A DNA stretch of 64,000 nt, from NCBI GenBank assembly GCA_916613615.1, contig OU744730.1, positions 34,147,315 to 34,211,314 on the forward strand, in the 5' to 3' direction. A model generated the notes under the pieces. It did not search any database. It saw only the letters and a list, made by a program, of their open reading frames with translations, and had not been told where the DNA came from. Position 1 is the first letter of the stretch. Every line of letters starts with the position of its first letter. Position numbers and translations under genes: made by a program. Positions 36,710-48,800 of the stretch are shown piece after piece. The DNA comes from Steromphala cineraria (Eukaryota; Mollusca; Gastropoda; Trochida; Trochidae).

Positions 36710-39140
36710 AAATGTTAGGGGTCAGTTGGTTAATGAAAGAAAAGAAGATCTATTTTCGAATTTTTCATAGATCCCATATTTTTTGTCCAGTAAACTAATT
36801 TCTTCACACTTTTGTCAATCATGTTATTTCAATAATATACACCAGTGAGTCATTTCTATGGAAATGAGATGCACTAACTAGAGTAGGAACAACGCTTGCC
36901 TGTGAGTGGAGGTACATATAGAGAAATGGTGTATATAGACCATTTATGTTTTGTATTACAGGTAATCAGAAGTTCAGATAATATTTATTTTACCATAGAA
37001 TAATCAATGATGCTTTTGACTACCTTAACTCAAAATTTTAAACTCGAATTATAGTTAATAAATAAAGATCTTAAAGATGCACAACCAGAGTGTAGAAAGT
37101 GTATATAAGGGCATTCCCATATTGGTTTGATAACTATGGATAGCGAGGGGTGTATTATTTGCAGGGCCCTGCTATGGACTTTAGCATGTAAATACATTCA
37201 GAGAGATGTTAAGTTATGCTCAACAGTGAGATGGAAACACTAATTCAGCAAGATATGCATTCCATAGCAAGTGTGAAAATGATGATCATAGTTGTAAATG
37301 GATTCATAAGAAGAGTAATTTGTAACATGCACTAAGGAATGTCAACAAATATCAGAAAATTATTAATAAAATCCAATGAGATATGCAATAAACCTTAAAT
37401 TGGAATTAATGATACAATAATTTTATAAACAACTTCAGATTAGTACAAGTTTACATCCTACATAACTAACATGAGAATATTTTGGAAAGTAAGGAAAATA
37501 AAGTTAATGTAATGGATTTGGGGTTTGTTTTTAGTTTTGACAAGATTAAGAGTATGTTCACTTTAAGTTCAAAATTAGGTATTTTTCATTAATAAAAATA
37601 TCTGTTTTTGGTGTAAGAATATTTTTGAATGAATTCCAACCAAACTATTTCACTAGAGAATCATTTGAAAAATGTCTTTATAGAAATGCAAGTTTGAATA
37701 TGCATCATTAATATTAAGCTGTGAAAACTGGTTTTGTTGAAAGGTCTTAAAAATGATTTTTATGAAGTTGTTGAAGAGAATTGTTATATGATTTTAAGGT
37801 ATGGTTGAAAGATTTGTAGCAAATGTCTGTGATACAATATTTGAATATTTATGTTGATTTAGAGTATTGCATATTACAGGTATGTGTTACTTATATCAGT
37901 ATGTATGAAGTCCTTGTATATATACACCTGGAAAAATAATTGTTACACCTGGATATTCATTGAGTTTCATGATAGATATTATTGAAATTTGATTGAAAAG
38001 GATCCAATATTTTATCAAGTTGCCTGAAGAAGACCCTGGTGAAATCAAAGATAAAACCATCAATAGAAGAGTAGTACATACCAATATATCATTTACATTC
38101 CGTCACTGCAATTGCTCTTGTAAAACAGAAGGAGAGTCAGTAGTTTGTGTAATCATTATTAATATATATATATACATATGCATGCCCCGAAACATGATAT
38201 CTTGAAAATGAACAAAATGCTGAAGATACATGTGGGGCTATTGATTCCGTTGTTTTGGCAATGTATTTGTCAGATGAACATTTAATTAACGTTACCAGAA
38301 GTGTTCTATCATACTTTTTCAGGTGTATTTCAAAGATCAAGGATATGTATTTTGTCACATTTACATACATTTGTTGTAGGAAAAGAGATTTAGTTTTGCA
38401 AAAAAAAGTTATAAATAAAATTTTGACAATTGTAGACTGTGAGTTTCTTTTCTTTTGAATGATAACTTTGCCATCAGTTCACTACTACATGCGCTGTCCT
38501 GCTTATCACTTACAGTTTTAAGAAAAACGTTTGTACAATGTTGGTAAACATGCAACGAAATGTGTCTATTGGATCAAATATGAAGTCAGGTTGAAATATC
38601 AGGACAAGAGGAAACAGCCATACTACACTGACAAGCCATCTCCTTAAGGAATTGAAAGCTGAGATTCTATTTGCTTTATCCACATGACGTTTTTGAACCC
38701 ATATGGTACTCATACAAAAATATAATATAAAATTCTGGGCTCATAATTGACCTGAAAAATATTACGGTTGGAGGTATACAAATACTGTATAACATTTTTA
38801 TTTTACTTTGTTCATTCTTGAAATTAACTTTCAGCCTTTCGGCCTTTTTTTTTACTGCAAACGTAGTACAAGGGTTTGAGTACACTAATCAGCAAGAACT
38901 ACAAAATGAAATGGTTGGAGATTCAAAGAAGCTTTGAAGGTATTGGTTTGCATCAAGGCAAATTAAAATTGAACTTTGCAGGAGAAAGCCTGCCATGTCA
39001 ATAAAGCTGATGTGATGTGTTACAGTGTAGTCTGCATGTGATAAAGGACCAGCAAAGACAGGTCAACAGCACTATCAGTGTAGCCTGCAGCTCAAGTTCT
39101 ACGTCGGAGTTGGTTTTCAAACCCATAACTCTTGATCTGA
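36710..39140. other. intergenic AT-rich sequence
   Basis: No gene is supported. Short open frames at 37993-38885 overlap on both strands and lack splice or start context. A plain TATATATA tract is at about 38160. Confidence 0.4.
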
Positions 39141-39144
39141 AACT

Positions 39145-39385
39145 AGGAGATGTAGCTCAGTGGTAGAGTGTCCGCTCGTAACCCGGAAAACCAAGGTTCG
39201 ATTCCCGGTCAAGTTATACATGTACCAACATATGTTAAAGGAGTTGTTGCTGGCTTGCTTGACATCACTCAGCATCATGAGCATTGTAAAGGCAAAACAA
39301 CGCATTAACGCAGCCGGGTGCTTAGGCACAACCGATGTACTTGTACTTCAAACCAATAAAATAAAGTTTTATCAATATTATTATC
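39145..39385 (+). repeat. tRNA-derived SINE
   Basis: The 5' part reads GGAGATGTAGCTCAGTGGTA with a Pol III A box, then GGTTCGATTCCCGGTC as the B box at about 39195-39210. The acceptor stem does not pair, and an unrelated body follows, ending in AATAAAATAAAG and an ATTATTATC tail. It is therefore a SINE and not a functional tRNA gene. Confidence 0.7.
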
Positions 39386-39793
39386 ATTCCACTTGCTCCT
39401 CAGATACCCAGCTAATGATGTTATTGTTTCACATAATGCTGCTCCAACAAATGGATCTTCTGTCCTTATTGTGTACAGGGACAAGTCAGGAAGCAGCATC
39501 TCTCATATTATTGCTGCATATATACATGAACTGGCCAGTCAGTAAAGCACTCCTACATAATTTGATCATCACTTTATAACAGTAGAATAGCACTCGTATA
39601 ATCAGAATTCACACACAAATTCCCTTTTTCAGGGCACTTGTGAAGGGGCAGGAGCAGATACAGGATTCTTGTTTGGGTGGGGTGTGTCACAATTACATGG
39701 ATTACAATGTATATGATCACTTTGGATAAAAAAAAGTGTCACCAGGACAACTAGCTTTATGACATGCCTGATAAGAAAAAAAGAGATTTATAA

Positions 39794-41112
39794 CTAGATT
39801 AGCGTTTGCGGGATACCGCAAAAGCAGAGCAGCCCCGGAACTTTGGGTTTCGCCTTACCCTGTTCCGCCTTTTACAGGCCTCACCAAATTGGGAATTTTC
39901 TCGTGACCTTGACCTTTGACACTCAAGGTCACACAATCAATGAACACATTTAATTGAGTATAACATTATTGTAATGAAATAAAGTGTTAAAAATTAAATT
40001 AATCCATTTTCTCCATATATGTTGACCTTGCTGTGACCTTGACCTTCGACAGTTCGTACCCAAAACTTTTTTAAAATGTTGTACTTCTCAAGAGATAATA
40101 TATACAAAATCTAAACTTCATAGCACAAAAAGTTTTCAAGTTATTGTGTTTACAAGGAATTGCAATAACTCATATCTCATGACCTTGACCTTTGACCTTC
40201 AAGGTCACACAATAATTGAACACTTTTTATTGAGTATAACAATCATGTATTGATTAAAAGTGATCATAGTTAAAATTAAGCATTTTCGCTAAACCATGCT
40301 TAAGTCATGACCTTGCTGTGACCTTGACCTTTGTCAGATTGATGCCAAAACCTTTTCAAAATTTTTTACTTTTCCAAGGATGATATATACCAAGTTAGAG
40401 CTTCATAGCACAAAAACTTTTCAAGTAACCGTGTTTACAAAGAATTTTGTGGTGATTTTATAACTTGTGACCTTGACCTTTGAACTTGAAAGTGAACATG
40501 TCATAATGATTCCCTGGAAGTATTAACATTTAGACATGTTCATGAGTTCTGAAAAGCTAAATGGGATAAAGTTATACCCCAATTTAGTGCATTTTGTAAT
40601 AACTCATATCTCATGACCTTGACCTTTGACCTTCAAGGTCACACAATCATTGAGCACTTTTCATTGAGTATAACAATCATGTATTGATTAAAAGTGTTCA
40701 TAGTTAAAATAAAGCATTTTCGCTAAAACATGCTTACGTCATGACCTTGCTGTGACCTTGACCTTTGACGGATTGTAGCCAAAACCTTTTCAAAATTTTT
40801 TACTTTTCCAAGGATGATATATACCAAGTTAGAGCTTCATAGCACAAAAACTTTTCAAGTTATCGCGTTTACAAGGAATTCTTAGAGTGAATACATATCT
40901 CGTGACCTTGACCTTTGACCTTGAAAGTGAACGTGTCAAAATCGTTCCCCCGAGGTATGAGTAGTAAGGTATGAATAAGAGTTCTGGAAAGCTTAGGGGA
41001 AAAAAGTTATAGCTAGTAGTACGAGTGCGGCGGCGGCGGCGGCGGTCGCGGCGGCGGCGATGGAAACTTCACAAAAACTGATAGCAGCCCCGTCCTTAGA
41101 CGGGGCTGCTAA
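39794..41112. mobile_element. Helitron-like element, copy B (full length, 1319 bp)
   Basis: The left end is CTAG, then ATTAGCG and a 7-bp hairpin TTTGCGG/CCGCAAA (39805-39822). The right end has an 11-bp hairpin GCAGCCCCGTC/GACGGGGCTGC (41084-41109) and finishes CTAA. Host A precedes and host T follows. Read on the minus strand, the hairpin about 7 bp before a CTAG|T border fits a Helitron 3' end, though the opposite end does not begin with TC. The body holds two units of about 434 bp (starting near 40178 and 40612) with TGACCTTGACCTTTGACCTT clusters, and a GCG triplet tract at 41029-41058. Confidence 0.75.
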
Positions 41113-44100
41113 TGACCTTTTAGCCTGAAAATGACTCAACATAACTACATTAAGAACTCTCTTGGGAGGAGTGTTCACCCTGCACATCCCTTCTGGATCT
41201 GCCAAATGTGTCTGGCTCCTTCAGTGGATCTATCCAGCCTTGGTGAACGTACCAGTAGCTCACGCTGGCATAGCTCTCAGTCGCTGAAGCACACAAACAA
41301 CTACACCACGATAAAGTATTGAGTCAAGTTGTATTTCCTTAAAGAGCCACTCTGTGAGTTGTTGTCGCATATGTCCAACTTAATCAATAGTGTCATCTGA
41401 TTGACAAATTGATTGTTGTAGGAAACTATTTGAGAGCCAATCCACGTTGTATAGTAACATAAGGAGGGTTGTAGTTGTGATAATAATCAAAAACCATTCA
41501 ATGATATGTAACTTTGGAAACTTAGCTATTGCAGTCACAATGACAGTTACTTGTTGAAAACGATTGATATTGTTATGTAAGTACTAAGTAGCACTCGGGT
41601 AAATATGCCGTGTGTATTTGGCTTCCACGAACATATATGACTGTTGTAAGATTTTCATTGAAAACAAGAGATTATTAAATTGACGTTTGTGGATGAATAT
41701 GGGAGATGTATTGAATTGATGATGTTAATTATAATATCTACATTTGTTTCAAAACAAAATATATATTGAAAATCGCTTAGTCAATCTTTAAGAAAACATG
41801 CTACCTTAAAAGCATTCAAGTAAATTGGAGGTGTAATTTCTGCTTCAGCAAATAAAGAATCTGTTTGAAACTCAACAGAACGTAATATCAAGGGATCTCA
41901 TAATCATGTTGTTTCTTGAACAAATCTGGTATGTGAACCATTCAGTGTAAGTGAATGTGCCTTCTGTGATGTTCAACTTCTTGAGTTCGGTCGTTATGCA
42001 ACAAAACGATATCAATGAAAATGGAATGTAGTTTGTGATGTTCATACAACAATACTGCATATGGTGTTGAGTCCACTTTACTTAGAATCTGACTTGTTAT
42101 CCCTGGTGTCTTGTTTACTCCTTTCATCTTCATAACTGTATCACAACAAACTCGGTCAAGCAGGTTACACTGTATCTATATAATGCATACCCGGTACTCG
42201 TATAAAGGGGAGAGAACTCCACACTGACAACTCCTTTCTGTCTTTTGTCCAGCTGTTGTTTTCAGGTTAGCAATCACATTCTTGGGCTCACATACAGCTT
42301 AGTATCGTATTCAAATCTACATAAGAACTCACAAGTTGCAAAATTTTGGCCTAGATTTTTAAAGCTCTCTTACATTTAGACTTCTCACCACACTTATGAC
42401 TAAGACAGTCAATCGGTGCCTTTGAATTGTGCATAATGTCAGCAGTGGGAGAGCTTACAAAATCAATGACAAAGGTTTTGTCTTCTCAATCAAGAAATAA
42501 CAACAAACAAAGGGTTTATGACAGAATATTTTACCAAAACAAAGTTTTTACAACTTTGGCATTCTAACCAAAATTTCAGCAAATATTAAATAGAACTAAA
42601 TTGAAAATAATAATCATAACATTGATCAAAGGCTTGTAACTCCTGTTCATCTAACTGTCGCAACCTGACGCCTTCAATAGTAAACTTTGTTTAAATGCAT
42701 AGCAAAAACAGTTTAAACACTGTATAAAACCATCACACTGCAAAACTCTTTGTATTTTGTACGAGGAATTAAACACTTTGGAGAGTATTTCAGAGACATA
42801 AAAATATTTTTATTCAAACTTAAAACATTTGTTCATTTGATATTCAATTCAGATCTTGGGATATGGATATGCAATTAAATTAACTTGCATGCAACATACA
42901 AATTAAAAAATTTAAAAGTGTTTTGATTAAGACTAACATGACAACAAAATAATTTTCACTGTTGATCCATAGTTTTTACTTTTGATTAAATGGAAATCAA
43001 AGACCAGCAACCCGTATAACATAGAATTGTCAATCAAATTTATATCTCCTCATATCTCTCATCATTTTCACTAACATTAAATATTTTATCAAAAATATCA
43101 ATAAATTCAACAATCTATGAAAATTTGATTTAAGCAAGTTTAAAAATTGAGTTAACATTATGACAGACAAGTGTGCTGCTAAAGTTCTCATAGTCTTAAT
43201 CATTATTCTAAACAACATAACTGAAATGATTTAAGTTTATTGTCTATATGTCTTTATCACTGTCAGTTACTACTTGTATCAAAATATACCTGTGTATATT
43301 TGAATAGATTTCCAATAAACCAAAAACCTTTTTCACATATTTATTTTATCAATAAGAAACACTTCTGTGCATGACATTTAACCAAATCATTTTCCCTCAA
43401 TCAAAATATATTTGTAAATTATTAATTTAAATTAAAAAATATTAACAAACAGCTCACAAACTGATAAATAGTCATAAGTTAGTTTTTGAGCAATCACATC
43501 TTGCAAACAAGCCTACATATCTTCAAACATGCTATTATGACCAAGGTTTGGATATGATGACAAATATACACGATGAGGGCTCCAGTTATGGAACTAAGGG
43601 CCCCTATGCTTTGTAAAATGTTAACAGAAGGATTTTAAAGTTTTCGAAACCAATTAGGGATTTATGGGACATATATAGACCATGAACAATCTCTTTGATA
43701 AAAATTATGGAAACATTTCCTTGTCATATAACGGTGAACAAAATCTGACAATAAATAATACGTTTCCCTACAAATTACATTAGGTTTACCTTAAAAATGT
43801 GATAGCTCACTGTAACAGAATATTTTCGTCACATGAGATACTTAAATGATTAAAATGGCATTCCTGAAATAGACTTAAAAAAGACAATTGTGAATAACAA
43901 TTTCCATTTCATAAATTACAATATACCTCCTAGTTTGACAATCAAATAAAACTATTACAAGTTGCAGCAGATAAAGGAATCTAAGTCGGGTAACACAGTT
44001 AATGTCAATGCACTGTTTGATAGCACTAGTTTCACAGGGTTAGTAAACAGCAACTCTTTTGGCTATTGCAGTGGGAACCACCAGTTAACAAAACAACATT

Positions 44101-45889
44101 GAATATTTCACTGAAACATCAGTCACATCACCATCAACTAGATAACATTGTACAGGTGATGTCCATCTCAAGACTCTCTGTACTTCACCTAGTACCCTTT
44201 TTTAAAACAAGTTTAAAGTGAACGGCTTTAAGTCACTGAGTTTTGCTCTAATTGTACGAGGGAATGTGACAAGCCCTTTCCACACGACTGTTAGCATCTG
44301 AGGGTTAGCCCACTGATACAGATACCTCACATGTTTAGGTAGGAACCATCTACACAAGTTGTATACTGCATTTTAATTAAGAGAGATTTGTGGATTGAGA
44401 GAGAATTGTCTTTATCAAGTAGGATATCAGGATCCATACCATTGTTATTCTTAACACGAAGAAATATTATGAATATTATACTACTTCAAACTATTTTCTG
44501 ACAAGTTTGCACAATTAAACAAATAGTAAGGAGTGTTAAGATGGACATCCCTATATAAGCTATTCTATTGAGACTGCATCAGGTCAATAATTTGAGGACA
44601 GACAATCTGTCAATCACAGGGGAAGACTTCGCTCACGTTCAGTTCAGCATATTGTACAAAAGCAGCAGCAAGATAGTATGTAGTCTAAACTTGTGAAGTT
44701 CAGAAACACCAAACAATAAATAACCTTTGATATTGCACATGTTTGTTTCTTACACTCAAAACAATATTTGTGATGAACACATATAAGGTACCAGAAAGAG
44801 CGTTCAACATATCTGCTCACCAAGTGATCTTCTCTCGGATGGACTCATGCTATGGAACTGAAGATTTTTAAATTGCATGGGTAATGTAATTTTGTCAACT
44901 CAGCAATTGCAGAAATTCAGCAAATATTAATCAGCAATCCTGTCTTTGATATGTTGACAATTGCTCAAACCATTTGATCATGGATCATGTGAATAAACAG
45001 TACTACACGTGTTTGATGCTTGCCACTACAAAACTGAAACAAACAATGTAATCTATAACTTTGAGAGGACCATTATGCTTAGGGTAGAAAATGCTGAAAT
45101 TGCCGAAATGAATAAAGGCTAGCATATCTTGCCTTTACTTCAACCAGGTGTTCGGATCATCCCTTTAAGTACTGCTTAATGAAACTGGTTTGCTAGTGAG
45201 GAAATCAACATGCACATATTCAACAAATAAATACTATTAACTGGATTTTTTTCTGATAAAATGAAATCAAAACAACCCTTTGCTTTGGTCATAAGCAAGC
45301 AAAAGAAAGCTAAAAACATTCTACTGATGAAATTTGAAGAGATTCTTTACAAAACTTTGTTGATGGGATGAATGATTATTCCATTCTGAAATGAAAGACA
45401 TGGCTAATGGAAATACACAAGCAAAATTCCATAAAAGAAAACCCCTAAACGGACAAGCGAGCACAACCACCTAGGAATATATGAAGGGTAAGATCACATT
45501 CACTCTGGTAGCAGCAAATCTGCTGCCACATTTACTCTCAATATGCAAAGGTTTGGGAGAAAATAAAATTTGAGACAGTGTCAATATAATGTAGGTCCAC
45601 AAGTACCACTCTATCCATGGTTTTTAGTAAAAGACCTTAAAGCCCATTGGCCCACAACATATCACCAAGCCACACTTTGTTCATGTTGATAACACAGATG
45701 ATGTAAAATCAAGCTGGAGACAAGTTTCCAGCACACGCCATCTTGTCCATGGTTCTCAATGATCAGTTATGAAGTGAACTGGACCCTGGCCTTTCACCAC
45801 ACCTCTCAACATCCCATCTTCAACAGCGATCACACGTATAAGAAAATAAATATATATATATATCTGCTCTACACTATGTCCACAATGCG
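41113..45889 (-). other. intergenic and probable AJUBA 3' UTR
   Basis: No coding region is supported. MORN1 and the LIM gene converge here. The right part (about 42800-45889) is single-copy-looking AT-rich DNA directly downstream of the LIM gene stop and may be a long 3' UTR. Several minus-strand AATAAA signals exist (one around 42808-42813), so the end cannot be fixed. A repeat like that at 30186 (CACTCTGTGA, ATCAATAGTGTCAT) lies at about 41345-41480. Confidence 0.4.
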
Positions 45890-48800
45890 CTATAGGTCTG
45901 TAATGTGATATTTGGTGCCAGGTTTTGGCGGTTCGTGTGGCAGCTTTGGTAAGGGTTTGTACTGAGGAGGAACAAACTGGTCGTTGTAATGATGTCCCCC
46001 GTTCTGGATGCCCCCCTTGGGTCCACGGTCTTGGTTCATGATCGGCACCGACCCGGTGTGGATGGACACGGCAGCATAGCTAGAGGGCGCCACCGTCACG
46101 CTACTCGTGCTGCCTCCATGCGACTTCTTCTGGATGTTGAAGGTGAGCGGGTCGATGTAGAACTGTTCGTCTGGGTACTGGATGTTGAGGCGGGCGATGT
46201 GGCAGCTCCTACAGAACAGGTGCTCCTCCAGGGGGTAGCAGCGCTTGTCTGGCTCATCCGTCAGCTGGATACCACAGTCCTGGGGACACACGACAGTCAC
46301 ATATAGTCAGGTTAACAATATTAAAACATACAAAATATATCAGAATATTAAAATAAGAGTGAATAAAATCTATCCCCATAATTTTGGACAAGTTAGAACC
46401 GATATTAAGCTTGACAAGAACCTTTTTAATACAAATTATATTTGAGAGCATATTGTTAAATGTTATTTCCCAAGAGTTTTCAATAACAGTGCAAATGAAG
46501 ATTTTGTCCTGAATAACAAAGGCTAGTTGTTAAGTTGAGATCTACTCTCATATTTTAAAACTTAAGTACTGTACTCTCTGTGTCACTATTCCCTAGGTTC
46601 TGATATGTATCCTTTGGTTATCATTTGAATATGAACATTTTAACTGTAAATGATTTCTAGTTAACTTAATCAATTTGGGTCTATAAGATACCCTTGAAGA
46701 AAGGAGAATCTCGAGCTAGAGGGATGCAAGGGAGGTAACTCCTCTATACCTAGGAATTCACAACAATGTCCCATGTCATGCCAATATGCTCAACTTGCAG
46801 TGTGACCATTGTGACCAAATGATATGTTAGGATTTAATAATTAGAGAGTCATTTATATAGAATATACCCCCTTTATATAGATATATATTATCTAATCACA
46901 GTAGTGTGAAGGTGATGGATTTAACCATGATGTGAAAATATTTCAAGGAAAAGTTAAGTGACTTCTAAATAATTTTTGTCACAATTTATAAATAATGGTA
47001 AGGGAATGAAAATTTATAAATTATGATACATAGCAGTATATATCTAGTAACATCACAAACCAATGCTTTTATCAAAATGACACACACAAAATAAGAAGGA
47101 AATTTTGGATTAAAGTTCATTTGCATTTTCATCATTCAACATTGTATGTTAGTTAACAAGACAAGGCAACTTCAGTACACAGTAGGATTCTTCAGTTCAT
47201 CCCATCATCATAGCATGCCTTCAAGTAGCTTCATGCACCAAGTCCATGAGGATGTGATTGTGTCCTACCCCTGCGCCTTGTAGTGAAGTCAAGAGTATTG
47301 CTGTATTATTGAAACAGGAGTATTAAGCAAGTGTAACTTACTGGGACAGAACCTATCGGCACCCTCATCATGCACCCTGTCCTTACCGGTAGTTTTAAAC
47401 AATGTGTCCATATGAACTGCTTGGTGAGAGCAAATAGGGTCCATGTCTTACTCCATAAATCATGTGTCAGTATTGGAGGAAAACATCCATAAACCAGCCG
47501 ATTATCCAATCATGAAGGGGTTACCTATCAACTTCAACACTCCTTTAGTTTCAATTATCATCTAATTGGAGAAAAGGGTATTTACAAAATATAACTTATG
47601 CAACTTTTCATAGGAATTTAAGATAGGATGGTCCTGATCAGCCAAAAAATATTTCAATAACATAAAAACAGAAAAACATCTGTGTTTTGACTTCTAAAAA
47701 ATAGAGCCATTGGCTCTGTAGCTCATCAGGCTTCATTATCAATTATGCTTTATTAGGGGCAACAGGGCCATCAAAGCTACAATTTATAATCCTCACTAGT
47801 CAAGGGGTCTGTACACAAAGTTTCAGCTTTCTAGGCCTCATGGTTCTGGAGAAGAAGATGAAAATAGGTTTTTAGGCCGTGGCCCCTGTGGCCCTTATTA
47901 GAGGTCACAGGGCCACCAAAGCTACAATTTATTATCCTCACTAGTCAAGGAGTCTGTACACAAAGTTTTAGGTTTCTAGGCCTCATGGTTCTGGAGAAGA
48001 AGATGAAAATAGGTTTTTAGGACGTGGCCCCTATGGCCCTTATTAGGGGTCACAGGGCCACCAAAGCTACAATTTATAATCCTCACTAGTCAAGGAGTCT
48101 GTACACAAAGTTTTAGGTTTCTAGGCCTTATGCTTCTGGAGAAGAAGATGAAAATAGGTTTTTAGGGCGTGGCCCCTGTGGCCCTTATTAGGGGTCACAG
48201 GGCCACCAAAGCTACAATTTTTAATCCTCACTAGCCAAGGAGTATGTACACAAAGTTTGAGGTTTCTAGGCCTTATGGTTCTGGAGAAGAAGTCGAAATT
48301 CCACAAAGTTTACGGACGGACGGACGGACGGACGGTTAGACGGACGCCGGACACCATGCCATGCCATAAGCCCATCGGGCCTTACAGGCCAGATGAGCTA
48401 AAAACGTGTTTTGACGAGAAAATGATATAAAACATCCAAGGTGATGAAGATTAAGTTTGATATGAGAGAGGTTTGTACAGTCTTTTTGGTCTAGTGCATG
48501 CTGGCAAACTGAGATGGAACTGTCGGCCACGATACCTGCTCTCTCACTGACTTCCAGGGCTCTGTGAAAGCAGCAAGGTATTAGCAACAGCAAGTCAACT
48601 AGGAAATTCTTCTCAAAATGTTGGAATTGGTCAATCTAAAATCACTTGTATTACGATGGTAGAATGAGATGAAGAGAAAATGCCAATGAGGAGAGCAAGA
48701 AGCTTCTACAAATGCTGAATGATCCTAGAGTTGTCTCATAGTTAGAACGGTAAATAACACTTAGAATAAAGCTTTTATGTACATTTACTACAAACATAAC

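Noticed and set aside
39149..39226. Possible functional tRNA gene
   Set aside because: A and B boxes are present, but the acceptor stem does not pair and a SINE body with an AT-rich tail follows.
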